Origin: Verrucomicrobiia bacterium
GTDB lineage: Bacteria; Verrucomicrobiota; Verrucomicrobiia; Verrucomicrobiales; Akkermansiaceae
DNA length: 35,472 bases
Reading direction: 5' to 3'
Assembly (NCBI GenBank): GCA_030430455.1
Contig: JAUIJB010000041.1
Span: 1 to 35,472, forward strand
Made by a program: the position numbers and the translations under genes
Shown here: piece after piece, positions 7,841 through 14,900 of the stretch
How the letters are laid out: every line of letters begins with the position of its first letter
Position numbering within the stretch: the first letter of the stretch is position 1
The notes under the pieces: model-generated
The model's input: the letters and a program-made list of their open reading frames with translations, nothing else
Told to the model about the DNA's origin: nothing
The model's database searches: none

Positions 7841-8029
7841 AAAGCACTCAAGATCCTCAGCTACGTCGGCAAGCTCGCCGGTTTCGTCGCCGCCCTCAAC
7901 GCCATTCCGTTCGTCGAACCCGGCCTCGGCGCGGTCATCTTCGCCGCCGCCTCGATCCTCAAGGACACCGTGAACCGGATTGGCGACCTGGCCGACGACG
8001 GGAAGGCGAACCAGAGCTTCAAGGCCTGA
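7838..8029 (+). CDS. Small hydrophobic phage protein (63 aa)
   Basis: The 63-residue product has two hydrophobic stretches (residues ~8-23 and ~27-40, the second being GLGAVIFAAASIL) and a polar tail IGDLADDGKANQSFKA. It looks like a small membrane-active or amphipathic late protein, perhaps a second holin component beside the 62-residue neighbour. It is the last plus-strand gene of the prophage, and the terminator hairpin starts 30 bases after its stop. ATG 7838 is supported by the junction motif. No homologue can be named from sequence alone. Confidence 0.55.
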   Translation: MKALKILSYVGKLAGFVAALNAIPFVEPGLGAVIFAAASILKDTVNRIGDLADDGKANQSFKA

Positions 8030-8050
8030 CGCGGGCCTTTCCGCGTTCAA

Positions 8051-8097
8051 ACGAAAGAAGCCCCCGGATGGTTCTCGCCGTCCGGGGGCCTTTTCGT
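8051..8097. terminator. Bidirectional intrinsic terminator between phage late genes and excisionase gene
   Basis: A 12-bp stem (8060-8071 with 8078-8089; GCCCCCGGATGG against CCGTCCGGGGGC, one G-T pair) closes a TTCTCG loop. On the plus strand it is followed by CTTTTC, and on the minus strand by an A/T-rich run from ACGAAAGAA (8051-8059). Genes end on both sides: the plus-strand gene at 8029 and the minus-strand gene at 8104. It therefore probably stops transcription from both directions. Confidence 0.9.
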
Positions 8098-8103
8098 GAA
8101 TGT

Positions 8104-8310
8104 CTACTTCTGGATTGCCTCGACCTTGTAGCGCTTCTCCAGCGTCTCCAGCACCTCGTCGAAGTTGTAGAGGTTGAGTCGGGACGACATCGCGATGTGT
8201 GGGATGATCCGCTTCTGAGACCATTCTTCGATCGTGCGGGGACTCACTGACAGGCGGCGGGCAAGTTCGGACTTCTTCAGATAGACGGGCTCGGAATCCT
8301 TGGTCTTCAC
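8104..8310 (-). CDS. Excisionase-like winged helix-turn-helix protein (68 aa)
   Basis: The protein is 68 residues long. YLKKSELARRLSVSPRTIEEW is a MerR/AlpA-type helix-turn-helix, followed by KRIIPHIAMSSRLNLYNFDEV, the wing and second helix typical of excisionase and HTH_17 proteins. Such proteins bend DNA at attachment sites and bias the integrase toward excision, and some also act as repressors. The start is GTG 8310, whose GTGA overlaps the integrase stop by four bases, so it is coupled to and translated after the integrase. That order is notable because xis more often lies upstream of int. Its stop is six bases from the shared terminator region. Confidence 0.78.
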   Translation of the reverse strand: MKTKDSEPVYLKKSELARRLSVSPRTIEEWSQKRIIPHIAMSSRLNLYNFDEVLETLEKRYKVEAIQK

Positions 8311-9629
8311 GCTTCCCGGTCGGTGTCAAGATTCCGCCGGTTGCGTTCCTCGACGAGCTTCGCGATTCGCTCGCTCACCGGAGTCGGGATGTTCGACGGC
8401 TGCCATCCATCCGGCGGCAGGATCGAGAACCAGGCCTTCGCCTCTTCCTCATCCACGACTTCGCGGTAGTGGCGGAACACTACCTTTGGCGAGTTGCCAG
8501 CCTCCAGAGAGGTCCGGGCGACATCGCCGGTCTCTGCTACCCGGTAGCTGATGAAGGAGTGCCTGAGGGCATTCTGACGCCAGCCGCCTGGGATCTGAGC
8601 TTTCACGGCAATGTCACCAAGCGTCCCCGACGGGTCGGACATCTCGATGACAGGACCGCACTTCCGTCTGACCGGTGCCAGCCACGCCTTGAGGTTCTCG
8701 GGCAGCGGCACGAGCCGGCGAGCTCTCGTCTTGGCGATCCTTCCGGAGATCTCGATGTGACCTCGATCCCACTTGATGTCGGTCCAGTCGAGTTTGCAGA
8801 TCTCCGTCGAGCGGATCCCGGCGAAAGCACCGATGGCCATGAGCGGAAGGATGCGGGCATGGGAGGTAAGCAGCAGTCGCTCCATCTCGTCGGGTGTGAA
8901 GATCTCGATGTCCTTCTCCGGCACCTTGAACTTCTCCGTCTGCTCTGCAGCCGTCTTGCGCTCGGGGTGGAGGTAACCCTGGCGCTTCGCGAATCCGAAC
9001 ATTGTCACGAGGCAGGTCCGCAGGGCGTTCTTGGTCGTCGGTCCGAGGGATTCCTGCCCCTGGAGGAAGCCGTTGATGTCGCTCACGCTCACGTCCCCGA
9101 TGTTGCCGCTCACCTGGCTGGTGAAGCGCTTCAGGTAGTCCCTGGACCTTGCGACATAGGCATCGGTCACCCCGCGGGCACGGCGGGAGGTGATGAACTC
9201 TTCGGCCACCTCGGTGATCGGCTTGACCGGCAGGAGATCGAGCCGGTTCGTCTGGTAGAATCGCACTGCGTCGGAGAGCGCGGTGCTTCCCGCGAGCTTC
9301 CGGGCGCTCGACCATTCCTCGATGGCCGCCGCCAGTGTCACACCGTGGCGTTCGGCCGTCCGCTCGCAATGGCGGAGCAGCTCGATGTCGCGCTTGGTGA
9401 CCTCGTCAACGGCACTCGCGCCGTTCGTCAGCCGGATGCTCGTCTGCTGGGCGATCAACCTCGCCTCGTCCATCGAGGCGAGGATTCGTGTTCGTCGTCG
9501 GCCGCCCTCCTTCCAGGCCACGGTGTGGTGGGGGTAGCCGTCGGAACGGTTGACCGTGTAGATCCTGACCGTCGCCAGACCGTTGCCGATCTCGACGATC
9601 TTGTTGCGGCGCTTCTTCTTCCGGGGCAT
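8307..9629 (-). CDS. int: Phage tyrosine recombinase (integrase), 440 aa
   Basis: It catalyses site-specific integration and excision of the prophage. Numbered from ATG 9629, a basic N-terminus (PRKKKRRNK) and arm-binding region are followed by a core-binding SAM-like domain at ~135-215 and the catalytic domain at ~240-410. Catalytic positions: Arg273 in GAFAGIRSTEI, Lys300 in AKTRARR, Arg356 in NALRHSFISYR and the nucleophile Tyr388 in VFRHYRE. The two histidine positions of the classic R-K-HxxR-H-Y set appear as Asn (353 and about 379); I recall similar NALRHS/GNSP forms in integrases of this phylum. A TTG start at 9650 is possible but less attractive. The gene lies 127 bases from the 3' end of tRNA-Ser, the usual layout for tRNA-targeting integrases. 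Confidence 0.93.
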   Translation of the reverse strand: MPRKKKRRNKIVEIGNGLATVRIYTVNRSDGYPHHTVAWKEGGRRRTRILASMDEARLIAQQTSIRLTNGASAVDEVTKRDIELLRHCERTAERHGVTLAAAIEEWSSARKLAGSTALSDAVRFYQTNRLDLLPVKPITEVAEEFITSRRARGVTDAYVARSRDYLKRFTSQVSGNIGDVSVSDINGFLQGQESLGPTTKNALRTCLVTMFGFAKRQGYLHPERKTAAEQTEKFKVPEKDIEIFTPDEMERLLLTSHARILPLMAIGAFAGIRSTEICKLDWTDIKWDRGHIEISGRIAKTRARRLVPLPENLKAWLAPVRRKCGPVIEMSDPSGTLGDIAVKAQIPGGWRQNALRHSFISYRVAETGDVARTSLEAGNSPKVVFRHYREVVDEEEAKAWFSILPPDGWQPSNIPTPVSERIAKLVEERNRRNLDTDREA

Positions 9630-9648
9630 TGACCCCGGCTTTCGAGTC

Positions 9649-9708
9649 AACTTGTGTGGAATTCTGTGTGGAAAGCTGTCGCGCTTTTCCGACTCAGATT
9701 CACAAGTT
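9649..9708. repeat. Repeats in the integrase-tRNA gap, possible arm-type or Xis sites
   Basis: TGTGTGGAA occurs twice as a direct repeat (9653-9661 and 9665-9673, 12-bp pitch). AACTTGTG (9649-9656) has a perfect inverted partner CACAAGTT at 9701-9708. Repeats beside an integrase gene and an attachment site commonly bind the integrase N-terminal domain or the excisionase. That role is inferred from position only. Confidence 0.4.
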
Positions 9709-9756
9709 ACTGATCTTGAGCGCGTTGCTTTGGCATCGGGCTCCTCGAATCTGTAA

Positions 9757-9800
9757 TGGCGGAGAGAGTGGGATTCGAACCCACGGTAGGTTTAACCCTA
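9757..9800. other. Probable prophage attachment site (att) in the 3' part of tRNA-Ser
   Basis: The 3' end of an intact tRNA-Ser gene faces the integrase, with prophage genes extending away to the left. Phages of this kind recombine within the 3' part of the tRNA (often the T-arm to acceptor stem) and restore the gene. The exact crossover and the partner copy cannot be fixed because the other prophage end is outside the window; I saw no second copy of this segment in bases 1-9700. Confidence 0.45.
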
Positions 9801-9848
9801 CGCACGATTTCGAGTCGTGTGCCTTAAACCGGACTCAGCCATCTCTCC
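9757..9848 (-). tRNA. tRNA-Ser (anticodon CGA)
   Basis: Read on the minus strand, GGAGAGA (9848-9842) pairs with TCTCTCC (9767-9761) as the acceptor stem, followed by discriminator G and an encoded CCA (9759-9757). The anticodon stem is CACGA/TCGTG around the loop CTCGAAA, giving anticodon CGA, which reads the serine codon UCG. The long variable arm (GTAGGGTTAAACCTAC) marks a class II tRNA, and the T-arm GTGGGTTCGAATCCCAC is canonical. All stems are intact, so the gene should be functional despite the adjacent prophage. Confidence 0.97.
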
Positions 9849-9888
9849 GTTGGCTCCGTGACGGGCCCTGGGGCCCGGCGGGGCGCGG

Positions 9889-9916
9889 TTTTTAGCAAGC
9901 CGCGGCCCCATGTAAA
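9889..9916 (-). promoter_or_regulatory. Candidate sigma-70 promoter of tRNA-Ser
   Basis: On the minus strand, TTTACA (9916-9911; consensus TTGACA) is separated by 16 bp from TAAAAA (9894-9889; consensus TATAAT). The minus-10 ends about 40 bases before the tRNA 5' end at 9848. These AT-rich hexamers stand out in GC-rich surroundings. Confidence 0.5.
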
Positions 9917-9938
9917 GCCCGCGATTGCCTTCGCGGGC
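9917..9938. repeat. Perfect 8-bp hairpin between tRNA-Ser and queF
   Basis: GCCCGCGA (9917-9924) pairs with TCGCGGGC (9931-9938) around TTGCCT. It lies 22 bases before the queF start and directly upstream of the candidate tRNA promoter. There is no T-run, and it does not match the preQ1 riboswitch pattern as far as I can see. Its function is unknown; it may separate the two divergent transcription units. Confidence 0.4.
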
Positions 9939-9959
9939 CGGATTCCCCACTCTAGGCGG

Positions 9960-10364
9960 GTGAACGACCCGGAATTGACCCTTCTCGGCCACTCCGAGAA
10001 CCGGCTGCCGGCCCGCCCGGAGGAGGCCCGGCTGGAGACCTTTGCCAACTGCCGGCCGGGGCGGCGCTACACGATCGCGCTGGATTGCCCGGAATTCTCC
10101 TCGCTGTGCCCGGTGACCGGCCAGCCGGACAGCTGCCACCTCAGGATTTGCTACATTCCCGACCAACGCTGCGTGGAAACCAAGTCGCTCAAGTTCTACC
10201 TTGCCTCCTACCGCAACCTGCCCGCGTTCAACGAGGAGATCGTCAACCGCATCCTCGACGACCTCGCCGGCGCGCTCGACCCGCTCGAACTGACCGTCCG
10301 GGGGGAATTCGGCGCGCGCGGCGGCATCCAACTGAGCTGCGAGGCCAACCACCAGAAACCATGA
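9960..10364 (+). CDS. queF: NADPH-dependent 7-cyano-7-deazaguanine reductase QueF (134 aa)
   Basis: QueF reduces preQ0 (7-cyano-7-deazaguanine) to preQ1 (the aminomethyl form), using NADPH, on the way to queuosine in tRNA. From GTG 9960, residues 43-57 (CPEFSSLCPVTGQPD) hold the thioimide-forming Cys50 and Asp57. ETKSLKFYLASYRN at 73-86 is the QueF signature for NADPH binding. The length fits the short, single-domain type I enzyme. The usual FHE triad is FNE here (residues 90-92), so the active-site histidine is replaced by asparagine. The open frame upstream of 9960 is not protein-like and includes the tRNA promoter region. Four bases overlap queC, so this is a clear two-gene operon. Confidence 0.92.
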   Translation: MNDPELTLLGHSENRLPARPEEARLETFANCRPGRRYTIALDCPEFSSLCPVTGQPDSCHLRICYIPDQRCVETKSLKFYLASYRNLPAFNEEIVNRILDDLAGALDPLELTVRGEFGARGGIQLSCEANHQKP

Positions 10365-11059
10365 AAACCGTCGTCCTCATCAGCGGGGGCATGGACTCCG
10401 TCACCCTGCTGCACCATGTCGCCGAGCGCCACCAGCCGGTTGCGGCCCTGTCGTTCCGCTACGGCTCGAAGCACAACGACAAGGAGATCCCCTTCGCCGA
10501 GCTCCACGCCAAGCGGCTCGGGGTCGAGCATCACGTCATCGAGCTCGGCTTCATCGCCCGCCATTTTGCCTCCGACCTGCTCCACGGCGCCGGCGAGGTG
10601 CCCGACGGCCACTACACCGACGAGAGCATGAAGAAGACGGTGGTGCCGTTCCGCAACGCCATCATGCTGGCGGCGGCCTGCGGCTTCGCCGAAAGCATCC
10701 AAGCCGAGGCGCTGGCGATCGCCGCCCACTCGGGCGACCACTCGATCTACCCCGACTGCCGCGAGCCCTTCATGGAGGCGATGGGCGAGGCGATGCGCCA
10801 GGGGACCTACGCCGGCATCGAGCTGCTGCGCCCCTTCGTCCACATGGACAAGGCGGCCATCGCCACCCGCGGCGACAAGCTGGGCGTCGACTTCGCCCAG
10901 AGTTGGTCCTGCTACAAGGGCGGCGACAAGCACTGCGGGACCTGCGGGACCTGCGTCGAGCGCCGCGAGGCCTTCATGCTGGCCGGCCTCAAGGACCCGA
11001 CCGACTACCTCGCCGCCCCGCCCCTGCCCACCGCGCCGGTGTTCTTCAGCCAGGACTGA
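10361..11059 (+). CDS. queC: 7-cyano-7-deazaguanine synthase QueC (232 aa)
   Basis: QueC converts 7-carboxy-7-deazaguanine to preQ0 with ATP and ammonia, the substrate for QueF encoded just before it. ATG 10361 overlaps the queF stop by four bases (ATGA). The PP-loop SGGMDS is at residues 8-13 and binds ATP. The zinc site is formed by Cys184, Cys192, Cys195 and Cys198 (CYKGGDKHCGTCGTC). VVPFRNAIMLAAA and HSGDHSIYPDCR are typical QueC segments. The length is normal. queD and queE are not in this window, so the pathway is split across the genome. There is no clear Shine-Dalgarno site, so translation is probably coupled to queF. Confidence 0.95.
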   Translation: MKTVVLISGGMDSVTLLHHVAERHQPVAALSFRYGSKHNDKEIPFAELHAKRLGVEHHVIELGFIARHFASDLLHGAGEVPDGHYTDESMKKTVVPFRNAIMLAAACGFAESIQAEALAIAAHSGDHSIYPDCREPFMEAMGEAMRQGTYAGIELLRPFVHMDKAAIATRGDKLGVDFAQSWSCYKGGDKHCGTCGTCVERREAFMLAGLKDPTDYLAAPPLPTAPVFFSQD

Positions 11060-11080
11060 GGCAGGCGCGCGCCTCACCAG

Positions 11081-11101
11081 TCACTGGTCACTGGTCACTG
11101 G
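11081..11101 (+). repeat. Heptamer tandem repeat TCACTGG x3
   Basis: Three perfect head-to-tail copies lie 21 bases after the queC stop. They are followed at about 11123-11140 by a GAGAAC/GAGAACGAGG hexamer-like run. The heptamer is related in sequence and period to the CACTGCT array at 21481. Confidence 0.85.
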
Positions 11102-11164
11102 GCCTCGAGTCCAGCGTCAGGTTCGAGAACGAGAACGAGGACGGGCGGGAGGGGCGAGGACGCC

Positions 11165-11665
11165 TCAGGCCTTCTCGTAGCGTTCGGGGCCCTCGCTGGG
11201 CTTGGGGATCTCGAGCATCTGCTCGAAGTCGCCCTCCTCGCAGCAGCGCACGAAGCCCTCGGTGTAGCTCTTCAGCTTGTTCCAGCACTCGCGGATCTCG
11301 GCGGCCTCCTCGCCGCTGATCGAGTGGTCGATCGCCGCCTGGGAGATGTGCTGCAGCAGGCCGGAGAACTGGCCGACGATCTCGTTGGTCGCCGGGAGCA
11401 CCTCGTAGCCCTTCTCGCAGAAGCTCTCGGGGTTGCGCACGAAGTAGCCGCCGCAGCGGTGGCACAGCCACTCGACGATCGAGGGGTCCTCGGAGAGCTC
11501 GATGATCTTCATCAGGCGGTCGAGCGGGTTGCGGCTGCCGGAGCCGTCCTCGGATTGCTTCTCCGCCCACTTGTAGACCAGCGAGAGTGAGACCCCGAGG
11601 TCGGCGGCCACCGCCTTGGGACTCGTCTTGGCAAAGGCCTTGCGCAGCACCTCATGGCTTTCCAT
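11165..11665 (-). CDS. CII/CP76-like helix-turn-helix regulator (166 aa)
   Basis: The start is taken as ATG 11665 (MESHEVLRKAFAK); the 21 residues of open frame before it are Pro/Gly-rich and unlikely to be used. Residues 3-40 contain a helix-turn-helix (SPKAVAADLGVSLSLVYKWAE) like phage CII/CP76 regulators, which turn up outside prophages in this group of bacteria. Then comes a cysteine-rich segment CHRCGGYFVRNPESFC that may bind a metal, and helices to residue 150, including IRECWNKLKSYTEGFVRCC. It is transcribed divergently from the giant LamG gene across 303 bp, which could make it a local regulator, but no operator is proven. No other phage gene is nearby. Confidence 0.75.
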   Translation of the reverse strand: MESHEVLRKAFAKTSPKAVAADLGVSLSLVYKWAEKQSEDGSGSRNPLDRLMKIIELSEDPSIVEWLCHRCGGYFVRNPESFCEKGYEVLPATNEIVGQFSGLLQHISQAAIDHSISGEEAAEIRECWNKLKSYTEGFVRCCEEGDFEQMLEIPKPSEGPERYEKA

Positions 11666-11968
11666 GGCGCGCAAGCTAGCAGCTGGCCCCGGCGGGGGAA
11701 CGCCTTTTTCACCCCGTGAAACCCTCATTTCTGTGACAGTTCCCGGCGGATTTCGGCAATTTCCGCGCTACTTTCGGCCGTGGGACGGGTTTCCGCGCCT
11801 TATCGAGGGTTTTCCGGGGTTTCCCGGAAACCCTCTTCGGGGTGCGGGGGCTGTTTCGCCTCCGTCCCACCTACGTAGAACCCGCATTCCAGCGCTCTGG
11901 ACCAGGATCCCGGGCGGCTGCAGCTTCGTTTGCAAGCTGGGCCTCCCCCGCTCCCACCCCCGAGCTGC
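11666..11968. other. Divergent intergenic region with bulged hairpin
   Basis: These 303 bp separate the CII-like gene (minus) and the LamG fusion gene (plus). The only clear structure is an inverted repeat at 11805-11818 and 11823-11835 (GAGGGTTTTCCGGG against CCCGGAAACCCTC, one bulged T, GTTT loop). TTTCCGCG-type words recur at about 11751-11798. No gene or convincing promoter was identified. Confidence 0.5.
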
Positions 11969-14900
11969 ATGAAAACCTGCCCCATGCTCCCCACCACCCG
12001 CTTCCACCTGACCCGCCTGACCCACGTGACGCTGCTCGGCCTGCTCGCCGCCACTGGCGCCGCCCGCGCCGAGCTCGTCCACCGCTGGTCCTTCAACGAA
12101 GCCGCCGGCGGTGCCGCGGCCGGGACCACCCTGAACGACACGATTTCCAGCCAGCCGCTGACCGTCGAGGGCCAGGGCGCCAGCTTTTCCGGCCTGCCCG
12201 ACGGCCAGATCACCCTGCCCGGCTCCGGCAACGGCAACCAACCCGAGTCGACCGTCCCGGCCTACCTCAACCTGCCCAACGGGATCCTCTCGAGCCGGAC
12301 CGACATCTCGATCGAGTTCTGGGCCACCCCGCTGTCGTCGAACACCTGGCAGCGCGCCTTCGACTTCGGCTGCATGGCCGGTGCGGGCGACGGCCAGGGC
12401 GCCACCGGCGAGTGGACCGGCACCCTCGCCACCGCGCCCGGCGTCACCACCGCGTCCGACGAGTTCGCGCTGACCTTCAACGTCGGCGGCGACATCAACC
12501 AGCAGCGGCTCTACGGCCGGCTCGACTACGAGCAGAACAACAACCCGAACTTCTACCTCAGCAACCTGCCGACGACGCCGGGCGACCCGCACCACTACGT
12601 CGTCACCTTCGAGGAGGGCGTCGGCAGCTTCGGCGCCGCCGGCGGCCGCCAGTCGTGGTATCGCGACGGCAGCCTGGTCGGCTCCCAGGACCTGCCCTAC
12701 CACCTTTCCGACGTCGACGACGTCAACAACTGGATCGGCCGCTCGCAGTTCTCCGGCGACGAGCTGACCCACATGTCGCTCGACGAGTTCCGCATCCACG
12801 ACCACGTGGTGACGATCGAGGAGATCGCCGCCAACATCTCGGCCGGGCCGGACACCCTGGTCGACCCGCCGGACCCGGTCGACCCGCCGGACCCCGACCA
12901 CCTGTGGACCTTCACCGTGCAGGCCGACTCGACCGCGGATTCCGGCACGGTCTTCACGGATGAAATCGGCGGCAGCTGGGAGGCCACCCTGCGCGGCAAC
13001 GGCGGCGCGCTGACCGGCACCTCGGTGAGCCTGCCCGGAACCACCAACGGCAACCAGAACGCCGCCAACATTTCGGCCTACCTCGACCTCTCCAACGGCA
13101 TCGTCTCCGACAGCGCCAGCGTGACCTTCGAGGCCTGGGCCACGCCGCTGTCGTCGAAGTTCTGGCAGCGCCTGTTCGACTTCGGCCGCACCACCCAGAC
13201 CTCCGGGCCCGGCGCGGTCAGCGGCGAGATCATCGACGGCCCCGCCGCGCCCGGCCCCACCGATGCCTGGGACAACCTCAGCCTGACCTTCAACAATGCC
13301 AACGACCTCGACCAGCAGCAGCTCGAGGGCGAGTTCGACGACAACGGTCCGGTGTTCACCTTCTCGACCGCCGCGACGACCCCGGGCACCGAGTACCACT
13401 ATGTCCTCATCATCGAGGACGGCGTCGGCGAATTCGGCGCCGCCGGCTGCCGCGCGTCGTGGTACCGCAACGGCATCCTCCAGAACAGCGACGACTTCAA
13501 CTTCCGCCTGGTCGACATGGAGGACGTCAACAACTGGATCGGGAGGTCGATGTACAGCGGCGACTCGAACTCGCACATGGAGCTCAACGAGCTGCGCATC
13601 CACCGTCGCGCGATCTCCCCCGCGGAGGTCTTCGCCAGCTACGCCGCCGGGCCCGACCCGTCGAGCGGACCGCCCGAGCCGCCCGCCCCGGCGCCGGTGC
13701 CGACGCGCCGCTGGGACTTCAACACCCCGCCCGGCGACGCCCCGGTCGAGTCGACCTTCATCGACGCCGTCAGCGGCGAGGTCGCCACCGTGCGCGGCCA
13801 CGGCGCGACGCTCGACGGCGACCAGCTGATCCTCGGCGCCGGCGGGGTGACCGACAGCAACACCGCCGCCGCCGACATCTCGTCCTACCTCGACCTGCCG
13901 AACGGCCTGATCTCCTCCTTCGACAACCTGACCGTCGAGGGCTGGATCACCCCGCTGTCGTCGAACAACTACCAGCGCGTGTGGGCCTTCGGCAGCACCA
14001 CCGTCACCCACGGAACCGGCGCGGAGACCGGGGAAATCATCGACGAGGGCGGCGCGCCCGGCGGCTTCGGCGGCTTCAATGGCGACGACTCCCTGTTCCT
14101 GTCGCTGAACGTCGGCAACAACCTCGGCGACCAGCGCATCGGTGGCCGGATCAACGGCGCGGAAGAATTCCTCGACACCGACCTCAGCTCGATCACCAGC
14201 GCCGGCACCGAGTACCACTTCGTGATGACCGTCGAGGACGGCGCGGGAACCTTCGGCGCCTCGGGCTGCCAGGTCCGCTGGTACCGCGACAGCGTGCTGC
14301 AGAAGACCCTCAGCCTGCCCTTCCGCCTCGCCGACATGGACGACGTCAACAACTGGATCGGCCGCTCGAACTGGGGCGCTGACTCGAACTCGCACATGGC
14401 GATCAACGAGCTGCGGATCTACGACCGCGCGATCACCCAGCGCGAGATCAACACCGCCTACGGCAACGGCGCGGACGCCACCTTCAGCCCGCCGCTCGCG
14501 GGCGACGACGCCGCGACGCTGCACGCGGGGCAGAAGGTGCTCATCGACGTCCTCGCCAACGACACCAACAGCCCCGACCCCGCGACGGTGGCGATCGACA
14601 CCCCGCCCGCGGGCGGCAGCGCCGAGGTGCAGGCCGACGGCCGGATCCTCTACACCCACGCGGGCGGCGCCAGCGTGCCCGACTCCTTCACCTACACGGT
14701 CGACAACTTCAGCGGCACCTCGGATCCGGCGACGGTCGAGCTGGCCATCTCGACCGACCTGCGGATCGACAACCCGTCGCTGGCGATGCCCGCCGACCTC
14801 CCGCCGACGACCTGGACCCTTGAGGACGCCCTGCCGGGCCTGACCTTCTCGCGCCCCATCTGCCTGGCCAGCCTGCCCGGCGACGCGAACCAGCTCTACG

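Noticed and set aside
7631..8029. A complete lysis cassette with endolysin
   Set aside because: Only two small hydrophobic proteins are seen; no lysozyme, amidase or peptidase motif is present in the window.
9849..9959. preQ1 riboswitch before queF
   Set aside because: The hairpin at 9917-9938 has no A-rich tail or pseudoknot partner of the preQ1-I type that I can see.
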